From: Nostoc sp. CHAB 5836 | Lineage (GTDB): Bacteria > Cyanobacteriota > Cyanobacteriia > Cyanobacteriales > Nostocaceae | Direction: 5' to 3' | NCBI RefSeq assembly: GCF_020829445.1 | Contig: NZ_JAIVFV010000042.1 | Location: forward strand, 1 to 45,521 | Length of the DNA stretch: 45,521 bases | In this document: in pieces, positions 1 to 8,107 of the stretch | Layout of the letters: the number at the start of each line of letters is the position of its first letter | How positions within the stretch are numbered: the first letter of the stretch is position 1 | The notes under the pieces: model-generated | Seen by the model: only the letters and a program-made list of their open reading frames with translations | Database searches by the model: none | Told to the model about the DNA's origin: nothing | Position numbers and translations under genes: made by a program

Positions 1-442
1 AGCTATACATCCAGCTTAATAATAGTAATTCCTATTTAGCTCTAGTAAATTCTCCTAATAAATAGTTCTTATGTACTAAATATATCCGTCTCCTTGGGGT
101 GTGACAGTTGTGGGTGCGGAATGTGGGTTACTAATGACCAATGACAAAGGACAAATGACAGCCTTAGCCAGTTAACTTTAATTGCGCCAACCTACTTACT
201 CGGTCTGCTAGTTTAGACATGAACATTTCACCTCAGACTGTAGCTGCGTTGCAAGGGGAAGGATGGGATATTATTCGAGTCTCTTAGTACAACATTTCAT
301 TAATTCGTAGCGAATTGTCTTTGCGTTCCTTTGCGCTTCCCTTTGCGCCCCTTTGCGTTTAAATTTCAACCCTCAATTGGCCACGATTTTACGCAAAGCT
401 GTACTTAGGACTTTTCAAACACCCTCTTAGCACAACCTAAAC
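1..442. other. Intergenic region with dispersed repeats
   Basis: I see no gene here. A short degenerate heptamer tract (ATGACCA/ATGACAA type) lies at about 131-158. A dispersed repeat occupies 286-407 and is described separately. The rest is AT-rich with no open frame I can defend. Confidence 0.6.
286..407. repeat. Dispersed repeat, uninterrupted copy
   Basis: This 122 bp block begins AGTACAACATTTCATTAATT and ends GCTGTACTTA. It contains a run of TTTGCG-based short repeats. A second copy in the opposite orientation lies at 25267-25460 and is interrupted by two insertions. The present copy is therefore the simpler form. Confidence 0.75.
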
Positions 443-1051
443 TTAAGTTGATTGTGACCTAATCATCCATACTAAAATACCTAAGATTTGCTCTACTGGG
501 CTAATTAAGTATTCAGTTAAATCAATAGTTATAGTGCTATCCTCTAACTTTAGGAACGTCCACAAGTTACCACTAGTAACACTACCATAGATAGTGGTAA
601 TAGGTTTTTCGTATTTAACATTAAACCTTTGGGCGGCGATCATTTCTGCGATACACTGCCCCAAACCACCTTTAAGATTTTCTTTTTTGGCTTCCACAAT
701 CACCACGGCTGGCGCTTCAATAAATAACTGTTCTGGCGAAAGGCTAATCAGAAAGTCGCAAAATCCTGCCAGTCCAACATCTGGTTCAACATTAAATTCT
801 TCTCCAGAAAAAAAACTGATTTGTCTGTTGAGAATTTTACGGACTTCAAACAATATTGGGCTGATAATCAATTCTGATCTAGCTTTCTCAGAACCCATTG
901 CAATTGCTAGCTGGATACTTTCTGCTAAAAATTCAGCCAATAGGGGACTAGGTGAAATTGGTTGTATAGTAGGTAAAAATCTCCCACCTTCTACTAAGGT
1001 GAGATTAAAGTCTTGTTTGACTTTTCTTAAAGAAAACTCTCTATAGGACAT
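443..1051 (-). CDS. Conserved hypothetical protein, PD-(D/E)XK nuclease-like
   Basis: This is a 202-residue soluble protein without signal peptide or membrane segments. The middle holds GFCDFLIS followed, about 20 residues later, by VVIVEAKKEN. That is the D...E-x-K arrangement of PD-(D/E)XK nuclease-fold proteins, as in type I restriction enzyme N-terminal regions. No helicase or methylase domain is attached, so a role in restriction is not shown. The ATG at 1051 follows a good ribosome-binding site, AGGAG, about seven bases upstream. It lies downstream of the R3H/AAA ATPase gene on the same strand, separated by a GC-rich hairpin, so it may have its own promoter. The fold call is an inference from the motif and the specific function is unknown. 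Confidence 0.7.
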   Translation of the reverse strand: MSYREFSLRKVKQDFNLTLVEGGRFLPTIQPISPSPLLAEFLAESIQLAIAMGSEKARSELIISPILFEVRKILNRQISFFSGEEFNVEPDVGLAGFCDFLISLSPEQLFIEAPAVVIVEAKKENLKGGLGQCIAEMIAAQRFNVKYEKPITTIYGSVTSGNLWTFLKLEDSTITIDLTEYLISPVEQILGILVWMIRSQST

Positions 1052-1070
1052 TAAGTGTCTCCTAGTGCAT

Positions 1071-1093
1071 CCCCTCTCCTTTTCGGAGAGGGG
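1071..1093. repeat. GC-rich hairpin between genes
   Basis: CCCCTCTCC and GGAGAGGGG form a perfect 9 bp stem with a 5-base loop. It sits between the stop of the R3H/AAA gene and the start of the next minus-strand gene. No T-run follows on the minus strand, so it is a weak terminator candidate. Similar hairpins at 10415-10437 and 27280-27302 suggest a dispersed repeat. Confidence 0.55.
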
Positions 1094-1105
1094 CTGGGGG
1101 TGAGG

Positions 1106-2839
1106 TTACGCCGGATAAATCCGCAATCTTCTATTTGGTTCTTCGCCAAAACTATGCGACTTGAGGCGATAATGTTCTACCAACTCATGTTGCATTTTGC
1201 GGACTTGGGGAGAACGCGGCAATAACTCCACTGGCTGTCCTTTAGGAATGACAATTTGCTCAACAGCAAGTCTCGCTTCTTCCAAGGCATCCATCTCATC
1301 ATCGCTACCATTGTGCAAAAACAGTTGCAATTCTAGGTCATCGGCCATTTCCGGATCGTCCATGTTCAGCAACCGCCGCAAACCACGGGTAATTTGGGGT
1401 ATGGTGCTGGACTTAATCATGTGGATGGGTACATGACGGGCTTTGGCCATTTGACGTAATTTGGCGTGGTTTTTGACGTGCGATCGCAGTGCTAAAATTG
1501 CATCAGCACTATCTATATCTTTTGTCAAGACCACGGGCAAAGTTAATACACTAATTACCTGTTCTAGTTGGTGGCGGCTAACGCCATAGGGGTAAATGTG
1601 CAATGGCAAATCTTCACCATTGGGGCCGGGCTGTCTGGTAGCAGCATCGAAATCAATGCTCTCAGAATAATTGAAGGATTCATCCAGCAAACGGTCAAAT
1701 TCACTGCGTCCAGTTACCCGCTCTACTGGCAATTGCGGCAGTGCTACCATTTGCCCAGATGAACGCCAGCCATTAGACGGTCGCGCCGGTGGAAAAGATT
1801 CTTCCACTGTCGCTAGCTGTCCACTGCGACCGTTGACAACAGCTAACTGGCGTGTAACACCGATTTTGCCCTGGTCATCAACGGTTCTCGTTTGTGGAGT
1901 AGGCTGACGCCCCCGCAGCAGATTATCTACGGTGTCAGCAACACTTTCGTGTACTGTCCAGCGTTGGCGTTCCAACATTTCCACAGCAATTTCAAAGGTA
2001 GGTGGGGCTTTACGCTCCAAAACAGTCTTTTGACTGCCCCGCCGTCTGGCTTCGTCGTCTCCCAGTGTCACAGCTTGGATACCCCCAACTAAATCAGCCA
2101 GGGTGGGGTTTTTAATCAGGTTTTCAATCTGATTTCCGTGGGCAGTACCTACCAACTGTACACCCCGTTCCGCAATGGTACGAGCCGCTAAAGCTTCCAG
2201 TTCCGTGCCAATTTCATCAATGATAATCACCTCTGGCATATGGTTTTCCACTGCCTCAATCATCACTTGATGCTGTTGATTTGGATGAGCCACTTGCATC
2301 CGCCGAGCGCGACCAATGGCGGGGTGAGCAACATCACCATCCCCAGCGATTTCGTTGGAGGTGTCAATAATCACCACTCTTTTATGTAGATCATCCGCTA
2401 AAACACGGGCAATCTCCCGTAAAGCAGTAGTTTTGCCCACGCCTGGACGTCCCAGCATGAGAATCGATTTACCCGTTTCTACCAAATCGCGGATCATGCC
2501 AATAGTTCCGAATATCGCTCGACCGACGCGACAGGTCAAGCCAATAATCTTGCCGGTGCGGTTGCGGATGGCGCTGATCCGATGCAAAGTTTGCTCAATT
2601 CCTGCTCGATTATCTCCGCCAAAGATTCCGACTCGTTGAATGCAATCATCTATCTGTTCTTGAGTAACGGGTACTTCGCTCAAATACTCTGCTTGATTAG
2701 GAAAGCGAGCCTCTGGGCGACGACCCAAATCCAAGACCACTTCTACTAAACTATCTCGTTTAGGATGACTCTCTAGTACTTGTCGCAGGTCTTGGGGCAA
2801 AATATCTAATAACTTTTGGAGATCGTCTGTAATCGTCAT
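1106..2839 (-). CDS. R3H domain / AAA ATPase (Ycf45-like)
   Basis: This protein belongs to the cyanobacterial and plastid Ycf45 group of ATPases with a C-terminal R3H domain that binds single-stranded nucleic acid. In the 577-residue form, Walker A is GRPGVGKTT at residues 130-138 and Walker B is VIIIDEIG at about 204-211, in a SpoIIIAA-like ATPase domain. The last ~40 residues, ending with EEPNRRLRIYPA, form the R3H region. A longer frame starts at a TTG at 2863 with no ribosome-binding site; the ATG at 2839 gives MTITDDLQKLL, so I prefer it. It follows ldpA by about 90 bases on the same strand, so cotranscription is plausible. The cellular role of the family is not settled. Confidence 0.85.
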   Translation of the reverse strand: MTITDDLQKLLDILPQDLRQVLESHPKRDSLVEVVLDLGRRPEARFPNQAEYLSEVPVTQEQIDDCIQRVGIFGGDNRAGIEQTLHRISAIRNRTGKIIGLTCRVGRAIFGTIGMIRDLVETGKSILMLGRPGVGKTTALREIARVLADDLHKRVVIIDTSNEIAGDGDVAHPAIGRARRMQVAHPNQQHQVMIEAVENHMPEVIIIDEIGTELEALAARTIAERGVQLVGTAHGNQIENLIKNPTLADLVGGIQAVTLGDDEARRRGSQKTVLERKAPPTFEIAVEMLERQRWTVHESVADTVDNLLRGRQPTPQTRTVDDQGKIGVTRQLAVVNGRSGQLATVEESFPPARPSNGWRSSGQMVALPQLPVERVTGRSEFDRLLDESFNYSESIDFDAATRQPGPNGEDLPLHIYPYGVSRHQLEQVISVLTLPVVLTKDIDSADAILALRSHVKNHAKLRQMAKARHVPIHMIKSSTIPQITRGLRRLLNMDDPEMADDLELQLFLHNGSDDEMDALEEARLAVEQIVIPKGQPVELLPRSPQVRKMQHELVEHYRLKSHSFGEEPNRRLRIYPA

Positions 2840-2931
2840 GCTTTCTATTAGTGACGGAAACAACGTAAATCAATACTTTCAGTCTTTGCTCTTTCTTAGA
2901 TGCTCATCCTAATGCTCAAAACATATAGCGA

Positions 2932-4092
2932 TTAGCGCCCGTACTGTGACTTGATCTGGGAAACAAGAGAATGGGCAAGTTCTACAGCTTGCCAAAGTAA
3001 TACGTCATCTTCTTCTAGGCGAACAGCCGCCTTATCCTTGGTGTTACTTACCTCCTTATTCTCTAACTGTTCGAGAATTGGTGACAGCAGTACACGGGCG
3101 TAGCTACCGTAGGCGACGCCGGAAATCGGGGATGAGGGGGGTGAGGAAGTTGTTGCTCCCCCTGCTCCCTCATCCCCCCCTGCTCCCTCATCCCCCCCTG
3201 CTTTCTTCAGCAGTCCCATTGCCTTTAACTTAGCAATGGTATAGCTATTAGTGCCGCCTGCTAACTGCACATATCCCGGTAACTTAGCTGCCAAAACTTT
3301 TTGCCCTAATTTCACCGCCGCTAAAGTAGTGCCATCGCCAATGTCACCACTCATGGGACGACCATCGGTTTGCCAAATTAAAGCACTCTTGAGTGGAGCA
3401 ATCAGGTCATGCAATGCTTTTAAATACTCAGTAAATCCCTCGCCATCAGGACAGCTGATTGCTAGTACCTTTAGTTGATCTGCCCACGGTGAAATGACTT
3501 GCCATAATTGCTCAAATTCTGCCAAACGCCCGACTTTTGTATGGATTTCTACGGCATCTATCCCCGTTGACATTACCAATGGCGCGATCGCTCCCGGCGT
3601 TGACGCAGACGATAATGTATCAATTATACCATAAGGACAAATTGGTATGCAACGACCGCAGCCGTAGCACTTTTCGGATACTACTCCGGAAAAGTCTTCT
3701 TTTATACTGTTAAACACAATTGCTTGTGCTGGACAAATCCGTTCACAGGGTCTAGGGCAGTCTGTAGGACATTCAGCAGGATTAAATTGTGCTTTCCGAA
3801 AATGGGGGTCTTCTCCATCGTTGAGGCTGACCATCAAAAATGGTGAGTTGCCTTTGTAGTCAAAGCCTCGCTTTTGAGCATCCCTAGCCAGAGATTTAGC
3901 TACTCGTAGGGCTGCTTGCGCTGCTGCAATCACTGCTGGATCAGCTGCAACATCTATGCAGTCAGCGCCCGCCAAAGTATAGGCTAAGGTTAAACTTCTG
4001 ACTGCCGGCAAATGCTGGAAGCTGGCTCCGCAGATCAGCTTGAACCAGTCACCTTGTTTGAGAGATTGTAAAGGGGCGAACAGATCAGTCAC
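2932..4092 (-). CDS. ldpA: LdpA, circadian clock input iron-sulfur protein
   Basis: LdpA (light-dependent period) is an iron-sulfur protein that modulates circadian period in response to light and redox state in cyanobacteria. Two four-cysteine clusters are visible: C108, C112, C116, C120 and C142, C145, C148, C152, in the motifs CPTDCPRPCERICP and CYGCGRCIPICP. The C-terminal domain is typical of the family, including GVAYGSYAR near residue 325. An extra low-complexity stretch at about 298-324 consists of GGDEGA units then Ser/Pro, encoded by an 18 bp tandem repeat. The start is GTG at 4092; no strong ribosome-binding site is seen. The R3H/AAA ATPase gene follows on the same strand. Confidence 0.9.
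   Translation of the reverse strand: MTDLFAPLQSLKQGDWFKLICGASFQHLPAVRSLTLAYTLAGADCIDVAADPAVIAAAQAALRVAKSLARDAQKRGFDYKGNSPFLMVSLNDGEDPHFRKAQFNPAECPTDCPRPCERICPAQAIVFNSIKEDFSGVVSEKCYGCGRCIPICPYGIIDTLSSASTPGAIAPLVMSTGIDAVEIHTKVGRLAEFEQLWQVISPWADQLKVLAISCPDGEGFTEYLKALHDLIAPLKSALIWQTDGRPMSGDIGDGTTLAAVKLGQKVLAAKLPGYVQLAGGTNSYTIAKLKAMGLLKKAGGDEGAGGDEGAGGATTSSPPSSPISGVAYGSYARVLLSPILEQLENKEVSNTKDKAAVRLEEDDVLLWQAVELAHSLVSQIKSQYGR
3162..3200. repeat. 18 bp tandem repeat inside ldpA
   Basis: The unit CTGCTCCCTCATCCCCCC occurs at 3162 and 3180, and a third partial unit starts at 3198. Because the period is 18 bases it keeps the frame and encodes repeated GGDEGA. The base composition resembles low-complexity intergenic repeats of Nostoc more than coding DNA. 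Confidence 0.8.
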
Positions 4093-4267
4093 ATTACTAT
4101 TATGCGTTTATGCAACTAAAAATAGTAGTCTGTGATCAAGAAAAAGTCCGGATTTTCTGATTTTGGGATTGGGGCACGCAACATGGCAGAGAGAATTTGC
4201 TTACAATTTAGGAACTGTCAGCAGTTGAGTGCAAAATTTAAATAAACCCGATCGCATCTTACCGACA

Positions 4268-4627
4268 ATGCAGATTACCCAAAGTCTCCATACAGCGATT
4301 CTTGTAACTGACTTAGAACGCTCGGAACATTTTTATGGCAAAGTATTGGGATTATCCAAAATAGATCGTTCCCTAAACTACGCTGGTGCATGGTATCAAG
4401 TTGGCAACTATCAAATTCACCTGATAGTCGCAACCACTGTCCCCACCGAAAACCCAAACGAAAAATGGGGACGTAATCCCCACATTGCGTTCTTTGTTGC
4501 TGACTTAGACACCGCCAAACAGGAGTTCCTCAATCATAATTATCCCATACAAGCCAGCGCTTCCGGTCGCGCTGCCCTGTTCACTCAAGATCCTGACGGG
4601 AATATTATCGAGTTGAGTCAGCAATGA
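4268..4627 (+). CDS. VOC family protein (glyoxalase/bleomycin resistance fold)
   Basis: This is a 119-residue single-domain member of the vicinal oxygen chelate superfamily. It begins MQITQSLHTAILVTDLERSE, with the usual first His (TAILV) strand and FYGKVLGL, and ends with FTQDPDGNIIELSQQ, where the Glu is a likely metal ligand. HIAFFVADL marks the second module. Substrate cannot be told from sequence; glyoxalase, dioxygenase and resistance proteins share this fold. An upstream in-frame GTG at 4229 exists, but the ATG at 4268 fits the family start. The TGA stop lies in the first unit of a heptamer repeat that leads directly into the next gene, so the two are probably transcribed together. Confidence 0.85.
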   Translation: MQITQSLHTAILVTDLERSEHFYGKVLGLSKIDRSLNYAGAWYQVGNYQIHLIVATTVPTENPNEKWGRNPHIAFFVADLDTAKQEFLNHNYPIQASASGRAALFTQDPDGNIIELSQQ

Positions 4628-4689
4628 CCAATGACCAATGACCAATGACCAATGACCAATGACCAATGACCAATGACAAATGACAAATG
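4624..4689. repeat. Heptameric tandem repeat (STRR)
   Basis: Seven ATGACCA units run from 4624 to 4672, followed by two ATGACAA units to 4686. The next ATG at 4687 is the start codon of the recombinase-like gene. The first unit carries the TGA stop of the preceding gene. Short tandemly repeated heptamers of this kind are well known in heterocystous cyanobacteria. The same family occurs in reverse at 15672-15731. Confidence 0.95.
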
Positions 4690-5994
4690 AGAATAATTGC
4701 CTACTCTTACACCGATCCGCTATTAGAATCTTCTCCCGATCAAGCTGATTGGGGATGGGAGGTGGATGGAGTTTATGAAGATTTGGGCAAGCAAGAGTCT
4801 TCTGGACGATCGCAATTACAACAATTATTCACAGATTGTCAAACTGAAAGAGCAGATTATCTCCTGATTCGGCGGTTAGAAGAATTGGGGGATACTGTAG
4901 AGGAAATTAGCGATCGCTTAAATCAACTCGAAGTCATGGGAATAGCAGTAATCGCCACTGAACAGCCCTACACTTCGGAAAATTACCCTCTGGGCGCTAA
5001 CTTGTTGAATTTGCTACACGCAATCCAACGGCAACAACGTAGTCGTCGTATTCGTCAAGGACACGCCCGTAATCGTCTCGATGTTGCACCGCCACCTGGC
5101 AAAGTTCCCTACGGCTATCGCAGAGGTAAGGGAAAATATACCATTGACCGCAGTACTTCACCAGTAGTCAAAGATTTTTTTGAACACTTTTTACTTTATG
5201 GTTCCCTGCGGGGTTCAGTGCGTTACTTGGCGAAAAAATACGGCAAGAAAATCTCTGTCACTACAGGAAGACGCTGGCTAACTAATCCAGTCTATCGCGG
5301 CAATACAGCTTACCAAAATGGTGAAATTATTTCCAATACCCATATTGCGATCATTTCTAAGGAAGAAGCAGCTCAAATTGACCGACTTTTACGCCGTAAC
5401 AGCCGTTTACCATCCCGAACTGCTAGTGCGCCCCGTTCTCTAGCTGGGTTGGTTGTCTGTGCTGAGTGTCAGTTACATCTGACAGTTACTCGTGTCACCC
5501 AACGCAACCAAGATCAGGAGTATCTTTATTTACGTTCTACTAGCTGTCCCCAACGCCCCAAGTGTAAGGCTATTCCCTACCAAGAGGTGTTGGAACATAC
5601 AATTGAAACAGTTTGCCGTGATTTACCCTTAGCTGTAGCGGGGATGAATTTTCCCCAATTGGATGCAATCAAGAATAGTTTAGGGCAAGCGATCGCTCGT
5701 CAGCAAGAAATACTCGCTCAGTTACCCGCTTTAATTGAAACTGGAATTTTAGATGCCGAAACAGCAAAGTTAAGGGCTTACAAACTCCGCACAGAAATTT
5801 CTGCACTCGAAGCAAAGTGGGCGACTCTTCCCCCAGTTAACTTGCGTTCTGTTGCACAAGCCGTTTCCATACCACAATTTTGGTTAGATTTGTCGGAAAC
5901 AGAGCGCCGATTTTACTTTCGAGAATTTATCAAGCAAATTGAGGTTATTTTTCCGAATAAAGAATTAAAACTACAAGTTATTTTTATTTTTTAA
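4687..5994 (+). CDS. Large serine recombinase-like protein, catalytic residues lost
   Basis: This 435-residue protein has the architecture of a large serine recombinase: N-terminal resolvase fold (1-130), recombinase domain with PYGYRRG near 141, zinc beta-ribbon (C258, C261, C287, C293) and a helical C-terminus. It would usually be annotated as an XisF-like (fdxN element) recombinase. Against gamma-delta resolvase numbering, the N-terminus MRIIAYSYTD has Tyr8 for Arg8 and Asp10 for the nucleophile Ser10. The DRLxR motif is ELGD-type: Glu65, Glu66 and Asp69 replace Asp67, Arg68 and Arg71. The reading frame is otherwise intact, so DNA binding without strand cleavage is likely. The start codon is the last ATG of the heptamer tract, and no ribosome-binding site is visible. 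Confidence 0.85.
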   Translation: MRIIAYSYTDPLLESSPDQADWGWEVDGVYEDLGKQESSGRSQLQQLFTDCQTERADYLLIRRLEELGDTVEEISDRLNQLEVMGIAVIATEQPYTSENYPLGANLLNLLHAIQRQQRSRRIRQGHARNRLDVAPPPGKVPYGYRRGKGKYTIDRSTSPVVKDFFEHFLLYGSLRGSVRYLAKKYGKKISVTTGRRWLTNPVYRGNTAYQNGEIISNTHIAIISKEEAAQIDRLLRRNSRLPSRTASAPRSLAGLVVCAECQLHLTVTRVTQRNQDQEYLYLRSTSCPQRPKCKAIPYQEVLEHTIETVCRDLPLAVAGMNFPQLDAIKNSLGQAIARQQEILAQLPALIETGILDAETAKLRAYKLRTEISALEAKWATLPPVNLRSVAQAVSIPQFWLDLSETERRFYFREFIKQIEVIFPNKELKLQVIFIF

Positions 5995-6026
5995 GTTAAA
6001 AGGGCGGTTACAAACCAATACTGCTC

Positions 6027-6134
6027 CAATACACTTGGGTTAAGCATTTCCTCCTTCTCTCTTCTCTCTGTGTTCTCTGCGCCTCTGTGGTTCGTAAAAA
6101 AAAAAGAGTTTCAGCCCTTTTGTGAACCCTATTG
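6027..6134. mobile_element. MITE-like element, CAATAC family, copy 1
   Basis: One end is CAATACACTTGGGTTAAG and the other is GTGAACCCTATTG. The interior matches the copies at 7739-7852 and 18384-18487 in reverse orientation. No target duplication is visible, so this copy may be older. Confidence 0.7.
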
Positions 6135-6218
6135 CCCCTTAAGAAGATTTGTCGGTTGAGTTGAAGGTAGTGAAACCCAACAAAGAGAAAGAAAATGTTG
6201 GGTTTGGTTTGTAAAACA

Positions 6219-7391
6219 CTATTTTTGAGACGGTTGATCCTTAGTATAGGCAACAGGTTTTGGCCCTGCATTCCGCACATTAATAACTTTATTGAGGATA
6301 TCAAACCAAAAAGGCGCACCCATTGCAATCGCTAAACCACTCACTATCCAACCGCAAATTAATTTAAAAACCTGCCAACTTCTGATTAATAAAACGTTTC
6401 CACTATTCGGCTCAAACTGTTGATTGAGGTTTTGCCATCCAATGGGTACAGAAGCATTTACTAATAGGTTTTCAATTTCCCTTCTGGCTTCTGGGTCTTT
6501 GATATAATCGACTCGTTGACTTGCACTTTGAGCAATCGTAGAGCGGATAACCGAATCCTGCGACAGCCTTTTGACCAGATGAAATGTATCAGTATTGGTT
6601 AATATGGCAATTGATATTCCAATTAAAATAGCAACTCCTTTGGCATTACGCTTATACACACCACTAGCTCGATCCATAGAACGATCAAACCATGTTTCGA
6701 CTTCATTTTTAAACTGATTCATTTCTTCTGTGAGTCCGCCAATCTTTATCCTGCTCCGTTGGGCAATCACAGCAAGACTCTTGATTAAATTATCAGGAAC
6801 ATCATCAGGTAAATCTTTTAACTCTTCATTAACAAATTTTATAAAACTTTCGTCCATCTCTCCATAAATTTCTTTAATTTTTTGGTAGCTATCACTATTT
6901 TCGTTAATACCTTGTTTAAGTTGTTTGTAAGATTCTAATATCATCTGCAAGTTGGTTTTAGATTCTTCGCTAGGATGCTTTACATAATTAATTAACTGGG
7001 GAATTTTTAAGGTATCTAACAAAGTAATTGCAAATGTTTCCGAAGGAAGATAGGAAGGGCCGCTTTGTTTGTTTTCTCCTAGCCCTTTTTTGTCAAGGCT
7101 TTTACTAATTTCCCGAAACTGCTTTTCTACTTTATCCTTAGCTTGTTGATTCAACGTATTAATCAAAGGATCGTTATAAAGCATCTCCACCAATTTTGCC
7201 GCCTTAGTAACATCTGATTCCTCAGTTTCGCTACCACCTGCTAAAAGTAATTCAAGTGATTTTTTTAAATGTTTAACTCTCCATTGTAAAAAGGTGGCAA
7301 TCAATTCCTGAATTTCCGAAGCTAGTAAGCTCAAAATCAAGTAAATAAAAACTAAACCTAGAGTAATATCGACAACTACAGGTAAGTTCAT
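6219..7391 (-). CDS. Conserved hypothetical membrane protein
   Basis: This 390-residue protein has an N-terminal membrane helix (about 6-32, VVVDITLGLVFIYLILSLLA), a long charged helical middle (40-250), a second hydrophobic segment near 252-268 (AILIGISIAIL) and a C-terminal one near 345-365 (GWIVSGLAIAMGAPFWF), followed by DILNKVINVRNAG. I recognise it as a conserved cyanobacterial type but know of no function. GGGAG about seven bases before the ATG at 7391 supports the start. A truncated, decayed copy of its first 36 codons lies upstream at 8255-8365 on the same strand, so the locus once carried a duplicate. It is monocistronic by orientation. Confidence 0.75.
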   Translation of the reverse strand: MNLPVVVDITLGLVFIYLILSLLASEIQELIATFLQWRVKHLKKSLELLLAGGSETEESDVTKAAKLVEMLYNDPLINTLNQQAKDKVEKQFREISKSLDKKGLGENKQSGPSYLPSETFAITLLDTLKIPQLINYVKHPSEESKTNLQMILESYKQLKQGINENSDSYQKIKEIYGEMDESFIKFVNEELKDLPDDVPDNLIKSLAVIAQRSRIKIGGLTEEMNQFKNEVETWFDRSMDRASGVYKRNAKGVAILIGISIAILTNTDTFHLVKRLSQDSVIRSTIAQSASQRVDYIKDPEARREIENLLVNASVPIGWQNLNQQFEPNSGNVLLIRSWQVFKLICGWIVSGLAIAMGAPFWFDILNKVINVRNAGPKPVAYTKDQPSQK

Positions 7392-7544
7392 TGACAGGCT
7401 CCCATTATTTTATAGCTGCTTATTTTTGTAATTAAGTGCTGTTAGCGAATTGTATAACATCAGGGCTATTTAATTCTAGACAGAAACCACCCGGAACTGA
7501 AGTTCCTGGCTCATGGCTAAAGTCCGTTTTAACGGACTATAACC

Positions 7545-7728
7545 CAATACGCTTGGCTTTGTGGATAATTGTAGGTTGGGTTGAACTTTAGTGTTACCCA
7601 ACAAACCCCGCTCTTGGGTTGGGTTTCGTTCCTCAAACGCCACGTGCTTCAAGTCTCTTAACCGCAAGGGCGCAGTGGCTCCCCAACCTACGCAATACAA
7701 GGTTTTTGACGCTAACCCAAGCGTATTG
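7545..7728. mobile_element. MITE-like element, CAATAC family, nested copy 2
   Basis: The element starts CAATACGCTTGG and ends AACCCAAGCGTATTG. It carries a GTAGGTTGGG-type block in its interior. The 10 bp GACTATAACC lies immediately outside on both sides (7535-7544 and 7729-7738), consistent with a target duplication. It interrupts the outer element 7461-7946. Confidence 0.8.
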
Positions 7729-7738
7729 GACTATAACC

Positions 7739-7852
7739 CAATACGGTTCACAAAAGGACTGAAACTCTTTTTTTTTTACGAACCACAGAGGCGCAGAGAA
7801 CACAGAGAGAAGAGAGAAAGAGAAGGAGGAAATGCTTAATCCAAGCGTATTA
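7739..7852. mobile_element. MITE-like element, CAATAC family, nested copy 3
   Basis: This 114 bp element starts CAATACGGTTCAC and ends AAGCGTATTA. GACTATAACC flanks it on the left (7729-7738, shared with the preceding element) and on the right (7853-7862). Two different members therefore sit in tandem, separated by one copy of the same target sequence. Confidence 0.8.
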
Positions 7853-7996
7853 GACTATAACCTTTTCTCAGTAGTCTTTAGACTACTTTCGCTATTAGAC
7901 TCAGAATTCATTCTGAGCCGGGCTAGATGAGAATGAAATAGCCCTGGCATAACATAGACATTAAAATAATTCGTAATTCGTAAATTTTGTTTTGTG

Positions 7997-8107
7997 TTAT
8001 ACCAATTCTTCATGAAGATGCACTAAATTTTTTAATGACGAACCGCCAAGAACGCCAAGGAAGAAAGGGATAATCATTAAGTGCAAGTTTATAGAGAATT
8101 GGTATTA
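7997..8107. repeat. MITE-like inverted-repeat element
   Basis: TTATACCAATTCTTCAT at the left pairs, with a few mismatches, with AGAGAATTGGTATTA at the right. The similarity extends inward through TGCACT and AGTGCA. The interior holds a GAACCGCCAAGAACGCCAAG block. No coding frame and no clear target duplication are visible. Confidence 0.6.

Larger units (their letters stand above)
7461..7946. mobile_element. Outer MITE-like element, ends CAGGG, with nested insertions
   Basis: The ends CAGGGCTATTT (7461-7471) and AAATAGCCCTG (7936-7946) are perfect 11 bp inverted repeats. The 9 bases outside each end, GTATAACAT and GCATAACAT, match at 8 of 9. CAGGG ends with 8-10 bp duplications are typical of the ISAs1 family, so mobilisation by such a transposase is a reasonable inference. 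Without the two inner elements it would be about 168 bp. Confidence 0.65.

Noticed and set aside
594..1046. Plus-strand open frame of 150 codons
   Set aside because: It lies exactly antisense to the PD-(D/E)XK-like gene, which has a better ribosome-binding site and protein-like motifs.
4687..5994. Functional XisF excision recombinase
   Set aside because: The nucleophilic Ser and key Arg residues are replaced, so active excision is not supported.
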